Positions 35,601-45,834 of a stretch of 64,000 nt of DNA are shown here, in pieces (within the stretch, counting starts at the first letter, position 1; every line of letters starts with the position of its first letter). A program made the translations under genes and the position numbers. The DNA is from Isoetes taiwanensis (lineage: Eukaryota > Streptophyta > Lycopodiopsida > Isoetales > Isoetaceae). The DNA lies in assembly GCA_021234155.1 (NCBI GenBank), contig JAJEKV010000087.1, positions 186,001 through 250,000 of the forward strand. The letters run 5' to 3'. The notes below the pieces were generated by a model. That model did no database searches and was not told where the DNA came from. It saw only the letters and a list, made by a program, of their open reading frames with translations.

Positions 35601-35999
35601 CGAGAACCAATGGGGGCCATCCTGGGGGTATGGGCGTCACGCGTCCCCGGGCGGGTCATAGAGTCTGCTTGCAAGTACTGTTCCCCCTTGCCCGGGTGTG
35701 ATGTCCCTGTAAGAGGTCGGGCTGGCCTTGAAGCACTCTGCGCCAAAAGGTTCGAGGATGAGTGTCCAACAGGCCGAACATCTCCCCACGATGCTTGGCA
35801 AGGCACCGCCTTTGTGTCCTTCCGGATGGCGCAGATGCGTGTCGTGGTGGCCTGCAAGCGGGTACACGGATCCGAATGTTGGAGCTGCCGCTTGCGTTCT
35901 TTACGATCGCATCAAACCATCGGTTCTGCGGGAATGTTGCTGACCACTCGGCGGCGACGCGTGCCAAAGCACTCCGTCCGTGCATCCGTAATAGCGAAG

Positions 36000-36976
36000 T
36001 CGCTGGTCACGTCCGCTGCTCTAGTGTGGAGGTCTGCGAAATTACCGGGAGGGCGTCCATGAGCATCTCGGCGTAGTCCCTCTGCCTGCTCATAATCGAA
36101 GTCTCAACCGAGGGACGGCGAGGGCGGCTGGCATAGTGGGGGTTCCCGGCGGCTCGCCAAACCCAGTCCAAATAAAGTGGGAGGTGATCTCGAGTCGACC
36201 TCCTCATCCCGTATGCTCGTGCCCACCGGGAAACGGCCCGATGAGATGCATATCTTGGCGCAACTACAAGCACATAGTCCACCACACTAGACCCTCCCCC
36301 GATTGTCACATGCGCATGTGCACTTGCAGAATCGGGCCACCGTGAAAGGCCATTGCAAATTATCAAGTCAAAATGCCACATAGCGTGAGCAACCGTCGCA
36401 AAGCGAAAGTGACTGGCGTCATCCGACCAGCGTGGCGGGCTATAGGGCGTAGGCTGCAGGACATCGTCGGCCGAGGGGTCAAGTCGCATGGGCTGCTCTA
36501 CTCCTGTCCGTGCATTGAAATCTCCAAGAAGGACGACCCTACCCAAGCTGGATGTCTTTGTATGTCATCATATAGATCGACATACGGGTCCATCCTATCC
36601 GCGACGGGGTGGCTGCGATAGAAGGTGCCGCTCTGCGTGAGGGAAATAACAGCGCCGAAAAAGAGGGTTGCCACCGGTATTATGCACACGAACCCGGAAG
36701 GCACCAGGTTGTGTCCGTCCTGCCTCTTCTCGGAGGGTAACCGAATGTGCCAAGGTTGTCCGGTAGTAGCAAGCCACTCCCCATGACCCCGGCCTGTCTG
36801 CGGTGTATTGAAGACCGAGAAATGTTGGTAACCGGCAAATCGTAGCTTCGCGGCCCAAAGATGCTCCCATGTCTCCATGAGGAAGATGAGATCCATACCG
36901 GCCGCCGCGGAGTTCGACCGCCCCCCCTACGCCAAGGGAAGCCTCGACAATTCCATGAGACCACCCGGAGGCACAA
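36000..36976 (-). pseudogene. LINE apurinic-type endonuclease domain
   Basis: The motif order on the minus strand is V-V-S-W-N-C-R-G at 36960, D-L-I-F-L-M-E-T-W near 36890 (catalytic Glu), V-V-L-L-G-D-F-N-A-R-T near 36535, S-V-V-D-Y-V-L-V near 36280, and R-D-H-L-P-L near 36190 (the final S-D-H box with Arg for Ser). This is the APE-like nuclease that nicks target DNA for target-primed reverse transcription. The motifs are in at least three different frames. Confidence 0.75.
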
Positions 36977-37238
36977 TTCCTATTTGTCAAATAGGGATGG
37001 TATCTTGCGACTGAGTCATGGGGGGAGGGCGAAGCGAGGTCGAAAGTGAGAAGTAGATGGAGCGGAGGCGGCATGTGGTCGGAGAGGGCGTGGGCCGCGA
37101 GGGAGCGAGGAGTAGGAGCGAGGAGAAGGGGGCCGTGGTAGTAGAAGGGAAGGGGGGCAGCGTGCGGTGTGGTTGGGGTTGCGGGTGCGCAGCGAGTGCT
37201 TGGTGGCAGTCGGAAAATGTGCATCCGCCGCCGAACCA

Positions 37239-38469
37239 ATCTGCGGCACCCCCGTTGGCGAATGCCTCGACCCCGACAAGCTCCCCTGTCTGCGTGCCTC
37301 CCCGCTGCACGGTGTGAGGTCTCGGTCCACGCATGGGGATGTCCCCTTCAACATCGGCCCCGGGCGCAATATGGCATCACGCACCTGTGCATCCGCAACC
37401 CGTGAATATGACAATGCGGTCCGCGGCGGCGCCGAAAGCCCCATGCCGGCCGCTTTCGAGAAATGTGAATCGCCCCCGGGAATGTCATCGTCGAGAATGC
37501 GCTTGGATGTGGTGGGCGAGACTCTCCCCTGCTGTTACCGCATGCCTCGAACTACGGGTGTGGCCTCTCCGCTGGGCCTCGAGTTCTCCGCGGCTCAAGG
37601 GTCCAAGGTGGGCAAGGCCATCTTCCCGGGGCCGGGGGTGGTGGTGGTGGGGATGGCGTGGAGTGACGGAGTGTGGCCGGGATGGCATGGAGTGGTTGGA
37701 GAGCGGGCAAAGAAGTCAAGGGGGCGTGGGCTGCCCGGTGTGGAGGCCGTGGCGGGATAGCTGGCCTCGAGCCGCGTTCGCCCCGCGGAAGTCGGGAGGA
37801 CAGCTCTTGCAGAGCCTCGGCCGGCTGGGCTATCTCCATCTCCTGCACTGCCGCAGCGGTGACTATGAACCCGGTAGGGAGACCCCGCTCGGCCTCGGGT
37901 GGGACGGTTGCCCGCAACCCCCGGAGCTCCGTGCTCGAGTAGCGAGAGCGTGCTCGAGCCCCAAAGACACGGCGCCGAGGGGCGGGCTTGCCGTTCGATC
38001 TTACTCAAGATCCCACGCCGCGGTGCGCTGAAGAGCAAAGAGCCTGTGCTCCCCGTGCCATGGTGGTGGCTGCCTCTAAGGCCATCTTCCACATCACGTC
38101 GGGTCTCAAACTTTGGATCCGGTTCTTCTCGACCCGATTTGCCTTTTGAGCACATGGGATGCCGAGGGGACTCCATCTCCACCGCCATGCCAGCCCGGTG
38201 AGCCTTTGTTAGCCTCAATACGAGCACCTGTTAGCCTCCATTCCCGCTTTGGCGTGGCTCCAATTCTGCCGGAGGCGAGGAGTTCCTATGTGGTGCGAAA
38301 GCAATTAATCCCTTCGGCCGGGCTGGCATGTCGGGGGCCTTAGCCTTAGCCGAGCCTCCTTCTTCATGGAGGATGACTCTCCCCCGTCCATGATGGCTGA
38401 TCGGGACCCGTTTGTGCGGCGGGCCCTCGCCTTGGGTTTCCCGGTAGGCCCATCTTCTCGTGGCCATGA
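37239..38469 (-). other. LINE 5' coding region without a recognised ORF1
   Basis: Very GC-rich. Open frames run on both strands (for example minus 38227-37595 and plus 37333-38031), which is expected by chance at this composition. The minus strand should carry ORF1, if there is one, but no RNA-binding motif or zinc knuckle was seen. Confidence 0.4.
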
Positions 38470-38919
38470 CTCCCAAAGTTTGAGGGGTCTCGGTGCGGAA
38501 AGGGTGCTTAGAATTGAATTTGGGGACTCAAGAACGCAGGCAGAGCACCTTTTGGGTTAGTCAACGGAAACCCTAAGTGGTGGGCGGGGGGTGTCGGGGT
38601 GTGTTTCTAGCGAGCCCAAAGAACACCAGGGTAGGGGTGCCCACCACCTTTGACTTTGACTTTGACCCTCGCCTTTGCTTCTCATAGGTCTTTCCAAAGC
38701 TTTGTATAACACGACACCATTTAACATGCCCTTTGCTCTAATCTCTCGCCCTTCGCTTCTCATAGATTAGAATAGAACTTCACTCACAATTATTGCAGGC
38801 CAACTACAGCAGGTGTGGGGGTTTTGAGGGCTCCAAAGTCTGAGGGGTCTCTGGCTGCCTCAAGGGTGCTTAGAATCCAGTTTGGGGGCTCCGAAAGGCG
38901 GGTGGAGCGCCTTTTGGGG
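38470..38919 (-). repeat. Repeated 5' UTR monomer of the LINE
   Basis: A block of about 87 bp (CTCCAAAGTCTGAGGGGTCT...AAGGGTGCTTAGAAT...GGAGCGCCTTTTGGG) occurs at 38470-38556 and again at 38830-38919. A CCTTTGCTTCTCATAG-like phrase also recurs between them (about 38670 and 38750). Promoter-bearing 5' monomers are common in non-LTR elements; that role is inferred. Confidence 0.65.
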
Positions 38920-39060
38920 GTTTGGGGGTTTTGGGTCTAGAGAGAGATTGTAAACCCTAGAGAGAGAAAGCCAGAAAGGGGCAAATCAAGGGGGTCTATG
39001 CAAGGGGAGTGAGGGCGCTAGAGAGAGGGAGCTGGGCGCTGTGGGGGCGCTAGAGAGAGG

Positions 39061-39802
39061 GAAGGCAATCTAGTTGATGACATGAGGCCACCATATTCTA
39101 ACAATGGAAACAAACACGTACCATTGTTTGTATTGTCTACAAACAGGGCTTTCTTGGATAAGCTTGAAAAAATGGTTTGCCACGGCACTGGGGAGACAGT
39201 TGAAGAGGAGAAAGCAGACACTACAAATGATCCCGACAAGATCAATATAAATATTACCCAGAAAACAGATATATCTAAGCTTGATGAAATCTTGGATCAA
39301 ATGGATGAGAAGAGCTACGAGGAAAGGATGCAGGAGACGAAAAGACTTCTAGAGTCTACTGAGAAAGGTATTAATGCGCTAGAGCCTATGTTTCAAAAAT
39401 TGGGGGCTTTAAACAAAAGATTTGATGCCTACATGCCTTTCCTGACAGGCGGGTCAAATTTCGAATACATAGGAATGGACGTGGAACCTGCGCATCAGGA
39501 GGGTGAGCCAAGTGGTACACAAGAGCACCAGGTTGTAGCCAAGAAAAAGACACCCAAAATCGACTGTGGTGTCCAAAATGGCGCATCGGTGGAAGACAGC
39601 GCAATGAATGGATCTTGAGAGAAGAAGGACGGATCCACATCTCCAAGTCCTTACCTGAGGCCATGTCATCAGACATCCCAAATGTAATAAAGCTATCCGG
39701 GAGATGGACACATCCGAGGTTATAAGAAGGGGCGGGATATCTGCCGAGATAGGTGTTGTACACGAATCGATGATCTCGAAACCCAGATGGAGTAAATTCT
39801 GC
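39061..39802 (+). pseudogene. Methyltransferase-like gene, 3' part (copy 2)
   Basis: After the LINE the frame reopens with E-G-N-L-V-D-D-M-R-P-P-Y-S-N-N-G and continues to 39618. The section A-F-L-D-K-L-E-K-M and the acidic coiled-coil-like tail (E-E-E-K-A-D, D-I-S-K-L-D-E-I-L-D-Q-M-D-E-K) match copy 1 at 15351 onward. The first about 82 bp are missing from copy 1. The stop homologous to copy 1 lies near 39800 after small frame breaks. This part has no assigned function. Confidence 0.6.
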
Positions 39803-40556
39803 CCCTCTGGCAAAGAAATGTACATTGCTATATCTGAGGAATATAATGTATAAGGCTTTGAAGATTTGCACATCTTTGAGTTTTATTATTGTTTGAGTTT
39901 TGTTTCTTGTATAAACTTTCGGTGACGCGATCTTTGCTAGCACTTTCTTAGGTTGATTGCCTTCTGCAGACTTCTTCTAAATTAAGAATTCGAATCATAT
40001 GGTAGCTAAACAGCTCAAAATGTTCGCCACCGTGATCTTCGCTATCACTTTGTTTTCCTTTCATCCATATGTAGACCTAAACGGACTTGTGATCTTATAT
40101 CCATGGGCTAGCTAAGCAGCTTCAAATCTTCGCCGTCGCGATCCTGCTGAGTATTTTTACTCTTTCTTGTGGACATCTCTTACTCTGAAAGGAGCTTGGG
40201 ATAGCCTTATAAATGTCGAAATCGGATACATCGCTGGTTGTGGTGGGAAATCATCGAAAAAAACGGCAACTTTTACTCTGTTGCAACCACTTACGGTGTT
40301 TTATAGACAACCAAGAACCTATTTCATGCTAAACGAGAATTCCGAATTCTCTAATTAATTAATTCGTGCTTTCATATGATGGTGGTGACATCCATATATG
40401 CACACAATTCTTGAAAGCACTCTTGAGAGCAAAAAAGTGGCTGCTCTTATTCTCTTATTAATGCCTCTTTGCTTCGAATGGCCATGAGTACACAAACATA
40501 TGACTTTCATAACTATATGACTCTTGCCCAACTATTTTATGATTGGCCGTGTCGAT

Positions 40557-41745
40557 GGCCATAAGCAACTAAGGGAAAACAGTTCAGAGTCTTTTCACCA
40601 AACTGAGGGCTAAATACCAACTGTGGCAACCAATTAGTCTTGCTTGTGTGACCAACGTATCTCAAAATCTTAAAGATGGCTATTTCAATTATGGCCACAC
40701 TTTAGAAAATGCATAGATCTCCAATCCTTCTAAACCTTTCTCAAAAAGCAAATCCATATCCTACTCCGCCCATTGACTTCAAATAAACTCTAGACTCTCT
40801 TCTACAATAGGCGGTTATCAGAGGACATGCAAAGTTTCATTGAAATCAGACCGCCTAAATTGCAATATCGAATTCGATGGCTCAAAATTCAAGTTGAGGA
40901 CATATACACTCAAAATCTCTTTAGTATATCGACGGCCATAATCAACCGAGGGAAAATAGTTCAGAGCTTTTTCACCAAACTGAGGGGTAAATACCAACTA
41001 TGGCAACAAATTTGTCCTGCTTGTCAGGCCAACAAATCTCAAAATCTAAAAGAGGGGTATTCCGATTATGGCCACGCTTTAAAAATTGCTTAATTCTCCA
41101 ATCCTTTTCTAAATCTTTCCCCAAAAGCAAATCCATATCCTACTCTGCCCATCATCTTCAAATAAACTATGGACTCTCTCTTCTAAAAGAGGCTCAAAAG
41201 CAAATCCATATCCTACTCTGCCCATCATCTTCAAATAAACTATGGACTCTCTCTTCTAAAAGAGGTGTTTTGTCGAGGACATGCAAAGTTTCATTGAAAT
41301 CAGATTGCAATATCTCATTCGACGGCTCAAAATTGAAGTTGATGCATACACTCAAAATCCCTTTGATATATCAACGCCATAAGCAATCGAGGAAAAGCGC
41401 TTTGAGCCTTTTCACCAAAGCGAGGACTAAATACCAACTTGTGAGGCCAAAGATATCTCAAAATATGAAAGAGGGGTCTTTTCGATTATGGCCATGCTTT
41501 AAAAATGCATAAATCTCCAATCCTTTCTAAATCTTTCCCCCAAAGCAAATCCATATTCTACTCCACCCATCATTTTCAAATAAACTCTAAACTCTCTCTT
41601 CTAAAAGAGGCAGTTATCAGAGGACATGCAAAGTTTCATTGAAATCAAATAAACTCTAAACTCTCTCTTCTAAAAGCGGAAGTTATCAGAGGACATGCAA
41701 AGTTTCATTGAAATCAGAATGTCTAAATTGCAATATCTAATCTGA
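40557..41745. repeat. Degenerate tandem array with 330-440-bp units (copy 2)
   Basis: Counterpart of 16761-17905, with unit starts at about 40557, 40934 and 41375. It keeps an extra about 50 bp near 40725-40780 that copy 1 lost between two short repeats. Confidence 0.85.
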
Positions 41746-42232
41746 CGATTGAAGTTGATGATATACAATCAAAATCCCTATGATATGTATAAAGAATAAT
41801 GATGATGATATTGATATGCAATTTGGTAATTTTCCCATGCAATATTATCTAATTTGTCTTAATATTTACAACAAAAGATACAAGTTTACACATAATTCCT
41901 AATGCTTGATCATGCATACATTTTCTAAAGTTTATGTGTTAATGTTTTTTTGTGTCCATTAGATGAAGGTATGATTCCTTGAATATGCCAGATCAACGAT
42001 GTGAACTTTTACACCTCAGACCCCTGTACATGGCCACGCTCCCCATACGCCTCCCATACGTAGACGAAAGAAAATAAAGAAATAAACAATAAACATTTGC
42101 ACCAGGAAGAAGACACAAAATTTAATTTCCATATTCACAGAACACAGCAAACGGAAACACAGTTACATCGCTTCCCATCTCCAGGAAGCACACCATCTGC
42201 ACAAAATCTGCCCCATTCTAAAGCATCTCAAC

Positions 42233-42493
42233 TTGGGCTTTGTGCTCAAAATACAACACATAATGGGTTTATCTTTTATAAAAGCCCAACATATGCAAAA
42301 TAACCACATACAAATAGACACTACTTAATCTGATTTGGATCACATTAACACCATTAAATTAATACAGACAAAACTCTTATACCATCAATCACGCATCTCC
42401 TCACTCTAAGCCCACTTCCAAGACATCACATGGAACGATCACAAAGGTGAACAATCACATGTAAAGCCCACCAACGGTGGGCAATTTACTAGT
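42233..42493 (+). mobile_element. Helitron 3' end at the duplication breakpoint
   Basis: The plus strand ends with the hairpin GCCCACC-AAC-GGTGGGC (42466-42482), then AATTTACTAG, followed by T. This is a textbook Helitron 3' terminus, with a different stem from the 47.8-kb and 23.2-kb family. The Helitron-like DNA starts exactly where copy 2 of the segmental duplication stops. Confidence 0.75.
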
Positions 42494-43999
42494 GTTCAAA
42501 GAAGATGATACCATTGTCATCTTGAATGGACAAAACATGTGCATCAAGAGTGGGGTAGGCTATGGGAGAGGAGCAAAAGCACTACGCTTAGAGATATCAG
42601 AGACAATAACTTTAGTTACATAAAATAGTTTAGGTAGCGGTATAAGAAATTGGTTTATACTATAGGTAGCAGTATAAGAAATTAGTTTATACTATATTCT
42701 AGATAAATGAGAACTCAAAAGGCTTTAAATTGAACATGATCATTTTTTTTATTTTTACCAATAACAATTTGACGGTAGGAAGGAGTGATAAAGCCCTCCT
42801 CGGTGCCTTTGTCACATAGGTTGAGAAGGGAGTCAAACCAACCTGCAGTGCAAATAAAACAAATTGGATACCAATAAAATTAGGGGGAAATTGCAAATCT
42901 GGGTGAAAAAAGGACGTTGGATTGATGCCGGAATTGACAGAGCCATGGGCAAAAGAGGGAAGGGATTTTTTTGGACGGATTGGAAATGGAAGGGCTTTTT
43001 TCAGCTCCATTGCTTATGCACTCCTACTTCCTGATTGAACTACTGGAAATTGCAACCGCATTAAATCAATGGGAACCCATCTGCAAATAAGAAGAGAACA
43101 TAAGCATAATGATCAACATAAATTCTTTTCTAACTAAACATCTCCATGCAGTATGTGAAGATGCTTTATATAGTATGTGGCTGGCAGTCCGCTGTTGCAT
43201 CAGAAATGTGCACAACTCTTGGCCTTTGTATTTGCAAAGAATTAGTGATAATGGGATTCCCCTTTGCAACACCATCACTTACCCCCTTTGTAATTTCCAA
43301 CGAAGTTATATTCTCAACTGTAGGCCTTTGAATTTGCAAGGAATCCATGGGATTCCCCTCTGTAATACTTTCTGAGCTCCCTTGCAATTTGAATACGATT
43401 CTTCTGTCATTCCGTAGGTTTTTACAGCTTCTTGCGACCTTTGTTGCTGCGCTACAGACTTGAGGATTTCGCACAGATCACATATGAGGAGAGGAAAACT
43501 TGACTCTCTTCCGTCCGTTCTCGAGTCTCCGATTCGAGGCCTGCTCCCTGTAGTCTTTCTAAGCTTGAAATCGATCTTAATCCCTACGCAAACTTAATCT
43601 CGTAGCTTGTTAGTTCTTCCCTAAGCTCCTTTCCAGAGTTTTGCACCTTTTCGATGCCACATAACTACCCTTTCAAACTGTCTACATATAAACAAAAATG
43701 AATACGATTTTCAGGAACCTTAACTATTCATATCACAGATGCATTAGAAAACTTCAAAAGCGTTAGAATACTTCCGGGCCTCGAGCTTCTTGGAAGGGAT
43801 GGCAGAGTCTACAAAACCCATAACTTCACAGAAAATAAGCAGAGCTCTGCTCTTTTCGAAGCATGGGAGCTGCCGGTTCCATTGCCGCTTACCATTTTGC
43901 CATCGCCGCAATGCCGAATGCCGGAGAGAGGAGCCAAGCTTGGCTATGGCACTTTAGGGCTATAAACCCTAAATGAGCAACCCTAACAAAATCAAGGAC
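42494..43999. other. Unassigned region
   Basis: Contains a 32-bp tandem duplication at 42632-42695 (AGGTAGCRGTATAAGAAATT...) and a loosely repeated GGGATTCCC...TTTGCAA pattern at 43250-43400. Reading frames up to about 100 codons on both strands resemble no known family. Confidence 0.4.
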
Positions 44000-44083
44000 C
44001 GTCCAAAATTTTCAGTGAAATCTGGGCCGTCGAAAGTTTTAGGGTTTTATGCACGACATACACTAAAACTTTATAATATAGGA
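44000..44083 (-). mobile_element. Helitron 3, 5' terminus only
   Basis: The minus strand starts at 44083 with TCCTATATTATAAAGTTTTA and continues into the GTGTATGTCGTGCATAAAAC subterminal block shared almost word for word with Helitron 2 (51153). The base before TC is A, as expected. No matching minus-strand 3' hairpin was found to the left, so the element is truncated or its 3' end has diverged. Confidence 0.65.
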
Positions 44084-44119
44084 TAAACAGATACAGTAGT
44101 CATCACTGATAACATTGAT

Positions 44120-44362
44120 TCACTCATCATCAACATCAAAGCTCGTGATGCTATTCAGCTCATAGATCTCCTGATCAGGAAGCCAGTAAATGTGGACTTT
44201 AACACGAGTGAGCTTCTTGCAAGCACTAGCAGGACCATCAGCCTTAGATTGGAGCCATGGATCAAGATTAACACCATTTCTTGCGCATTCATTCAGATCG
44301 TTGTAGCTCAAGTAGCACTTGAAAGATCGGATGTGCTCTGGACGAGGCATCGAGGAAGCCAT
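44120..44362 (-). CDS. Small unrecognised ORF with TATA box, 80 codons
   Basis: Starts at ATG 44362 (MASSMPRPEHIRSF) and ends in an acidic tail (F-D-V-D-D-E, stop at 44120). An upstream in-frame ATG extends the frame to 44455, but the inner one is preferred because CTATAAAAA lies at 44407-44399, which would put transcription start near 44370. The protein has K-C-Y-L-S-Y-N-D-L-N-E-C and K-V-H-I-Y-W-L-P-D; no domain was recognised. It lies between a Helitron 5' end and the broken end of retrotransposon A, so it could be host sequence or a captured piece. Confidence 0.4.
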   Translation of the reverse strand: MASSMPRPEHIRSFKCYLSYNDLNECARNGVNLDPWLQSKADGPASACKKLTRVKVHIYWLPDQEIYELNSITSFDVDDE

Positions 44363-44398
44363 GGAAGATGAATGATCTCTACCCCCGAGTCGAGCTGT

Positions 44399-44407
44399 TT
44401 TTATAGT
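44399..44407 (-). promoter_or_regulatory. TATA box candidate
   Basis: CTATAAAAA on the minus strand, 37 bp upstream of the ATG at 44362. The spacing is slightly tight but usable. Confidence 0.35.
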
Positions 44408-44618
44408 GAAGTGAAAATTATTGATGTGAATTATTGGTGTAGAATGTAGGGCCATTATTGGGCTTCTACAAGTATCATGTACACGTACAAGTATAACACA
44501 TAATTTGTATGTATATGTGTATGTTAATTACCTCATGTTTGTTGGGCTCGAGAACTAGGTGAAAGTATTCGTGCTTGAGCAAATAAGGTGTGCTTAAAAT
44601 TCTCAAAATTGAGTTATT

Positions 44619-45834
44619 TTATCCAATTAATGAAATCATGCTTTCTATCTTTGCTGGATCTGTAGCAATTCCCTCTGCGGAAATGACATGGCCCAAATAA
44701 TCGACCTTCGGAGTGGCAAATTTGCACTTAGAGAACTTGGCAAAGAGCTGATGACATCTTAGCTTTTGCAAGGCTAATCGAAGGTGTTTTTCATGCTCCT
44801 CTAAGGTCTTACTATAGATGAGAATGTTGTCAAAGAAAATAACAACAAAATCATCCAAGTATTGTCGGAAGACATCATTCATTAATCGCATGAACGTTGC
44901 AGGGGCATTAGTTAATCCAAAAGGCATGAAGGTAAACTCATAATGCCCATATCTGGTGCGAAAAGCAGATTTATGGATGTCCTCCTCTTTAATCCTTATC
45001 TGATGGTATCCGGAGCGTAGATCAATCTTTGAGAAATATTTGGCCCCTTGCAACTGGTCCATTAGATCATCTGCTCTAGGCAAAGCATAGCGATTCTTGA
45101 TGGTATGCTTGTTGAGTTGTCGATAATCAATACACATCCTCAAGGAGCCATCCTTTTTCTTAACAAAAAGAATAGGAGCGCCAAAAGGCGAAACACTAGG
45201 TCGAATGAAACCTAGGTTTAGTAACTCCTGAAGTTGCTTCTTAAGCTCTGCCAACTCTGGAGGACTCATATGGTACGGGGCCTTGCTGGTAGGCTTAGTA
45301 CCTGGCTCTAAAGCTATCTCACATTCTACCCCTCTAAAAGGAGGAAGCTTCTGGATCTCATCTGGAAAAAGATCACCAAATTCTCGGAGAAGATCAGCAA
45401 TCCCCTCTGGCAAGGTATCGATTACTTGCTTCTGTTTAGCATCTGACTCAATGGAGGCAAGTCTAATGACGCAGATGAGTTTTTCTTTGCGTAAAGCTTT
45501 ATCTAACTGCCTGATGGACATAGACTGCATAATAGGGTTGAATGGTTCACCTTTTATAGTCACGCGGGCTCCATTGGCTGTGTTGAAGGTAACTTCCCAT
45601 TTCTCGCAGTCTATGTTGGCTTTTGCAGATGCCAAGAATTCCATACAACAATGAGGTCGTATTTGCCAATATCCATCAACTCGGCACCTAAAGCAACTGG
45701 TGCACCTGGCAACTGCATCTTGAGATTGATGCGACGGCCATGAGCATGTCTGACCTTACCACTGGCTAGAGTGACAGGCCTTGGTCGGGACCTCAAGGTT
45801 TTAAGCTGTAAGATCTGGGCCATTCTAGGAGAAG
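44619..45834 (-). pseudogene. pol: Element A protease remnant and reverse transcriptase
   Basis: Two frames joined by a frameshift near 45640. The upstream frame is a retropepsin remnant (S-T-H-N-F-A-S-P-R-M-A at about 45856-45825) whose catalytic D-T is replaced by C-R, because a deletion fused it to the gag end. The downstream frame (45644-44619) is a good gypsy [61 protein letters not shown]. The catalytic box is F-F-D-N, with Asn at 44826-44828 for the second Asp; element B keeps F-F-D-D. It stops after D-P-A-K-I-E-S-M, and RNase H and integrase are absent. It cannot be autonomous. Confidence 0.9.

Larger units (their letters stand above)
33485..39060 (-). mobile_element. GC-rich non-LTR retrotransposon (endonuclease-RT LINE)
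   Basis: About 5.6 kb of clearly GC-rich DNA inserted in an AT-rich gene, transcribed on the minus strand. From 5' (right) to 3' (left) it has: a 5' region with repeated monomers, a GC-rich stretch with no recognised ORF1, an APE-type endonuclease (36976-36000), RT (35600-34600), a 3' region, and a (CCTT)n tail (plus strand AAGG repeats at 33482-33500). The microsatellite tail instead of poly(A) and the motif style suggest an RTE-like or related clade, not the L1 type also present in this window. Frameshifts are many. The target-site duplication cannot be resolved because the target itself was AGGAAGGAAGG. Confidence 0.85.
19299..42232. repeat. Segmental duplication, copy 2 (contains a 5.6-kb LINE insertion)
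   Basis: Collinear with 1-18388 and ending at 42232. After CATCTCAACT it switches to GGGCTTTG, while copy 1 continues AATCCAATTG. The extra length relative to copy 1 is mostly the GC-rich LINE at 33485-39060, offset by the missing 1148 bp at 27679/27680. Confidence 0.95.

Noticed and set aside
37057-38031. Long plus-strand frames in the GC-rich block (37167-37760, 37333-38031)
   Set aside because: They are antisense to the LINE and Gly/Arg/Trp-rich without motifs; stop codons are rare by chance at this GC content.
33200-39200. Reading every frame break in the methyltransferase-like gene as true pseudogenisation
   Set aside because: Several breaks occur in only one copy and at homopolymers or CAG/CTG, where the other copy reads through. 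Only shared breaks, such as the stop after K-V-Q-A-G near 14345/32479, are likely real.
45283-45654. Plus-strand frames antisense to gag and RT (45283-45654, 46426-46773, 62680-63012, 53192-53593)
   Set aside because: They mirror well-supported minus-strand domains and show no motifs of their own.
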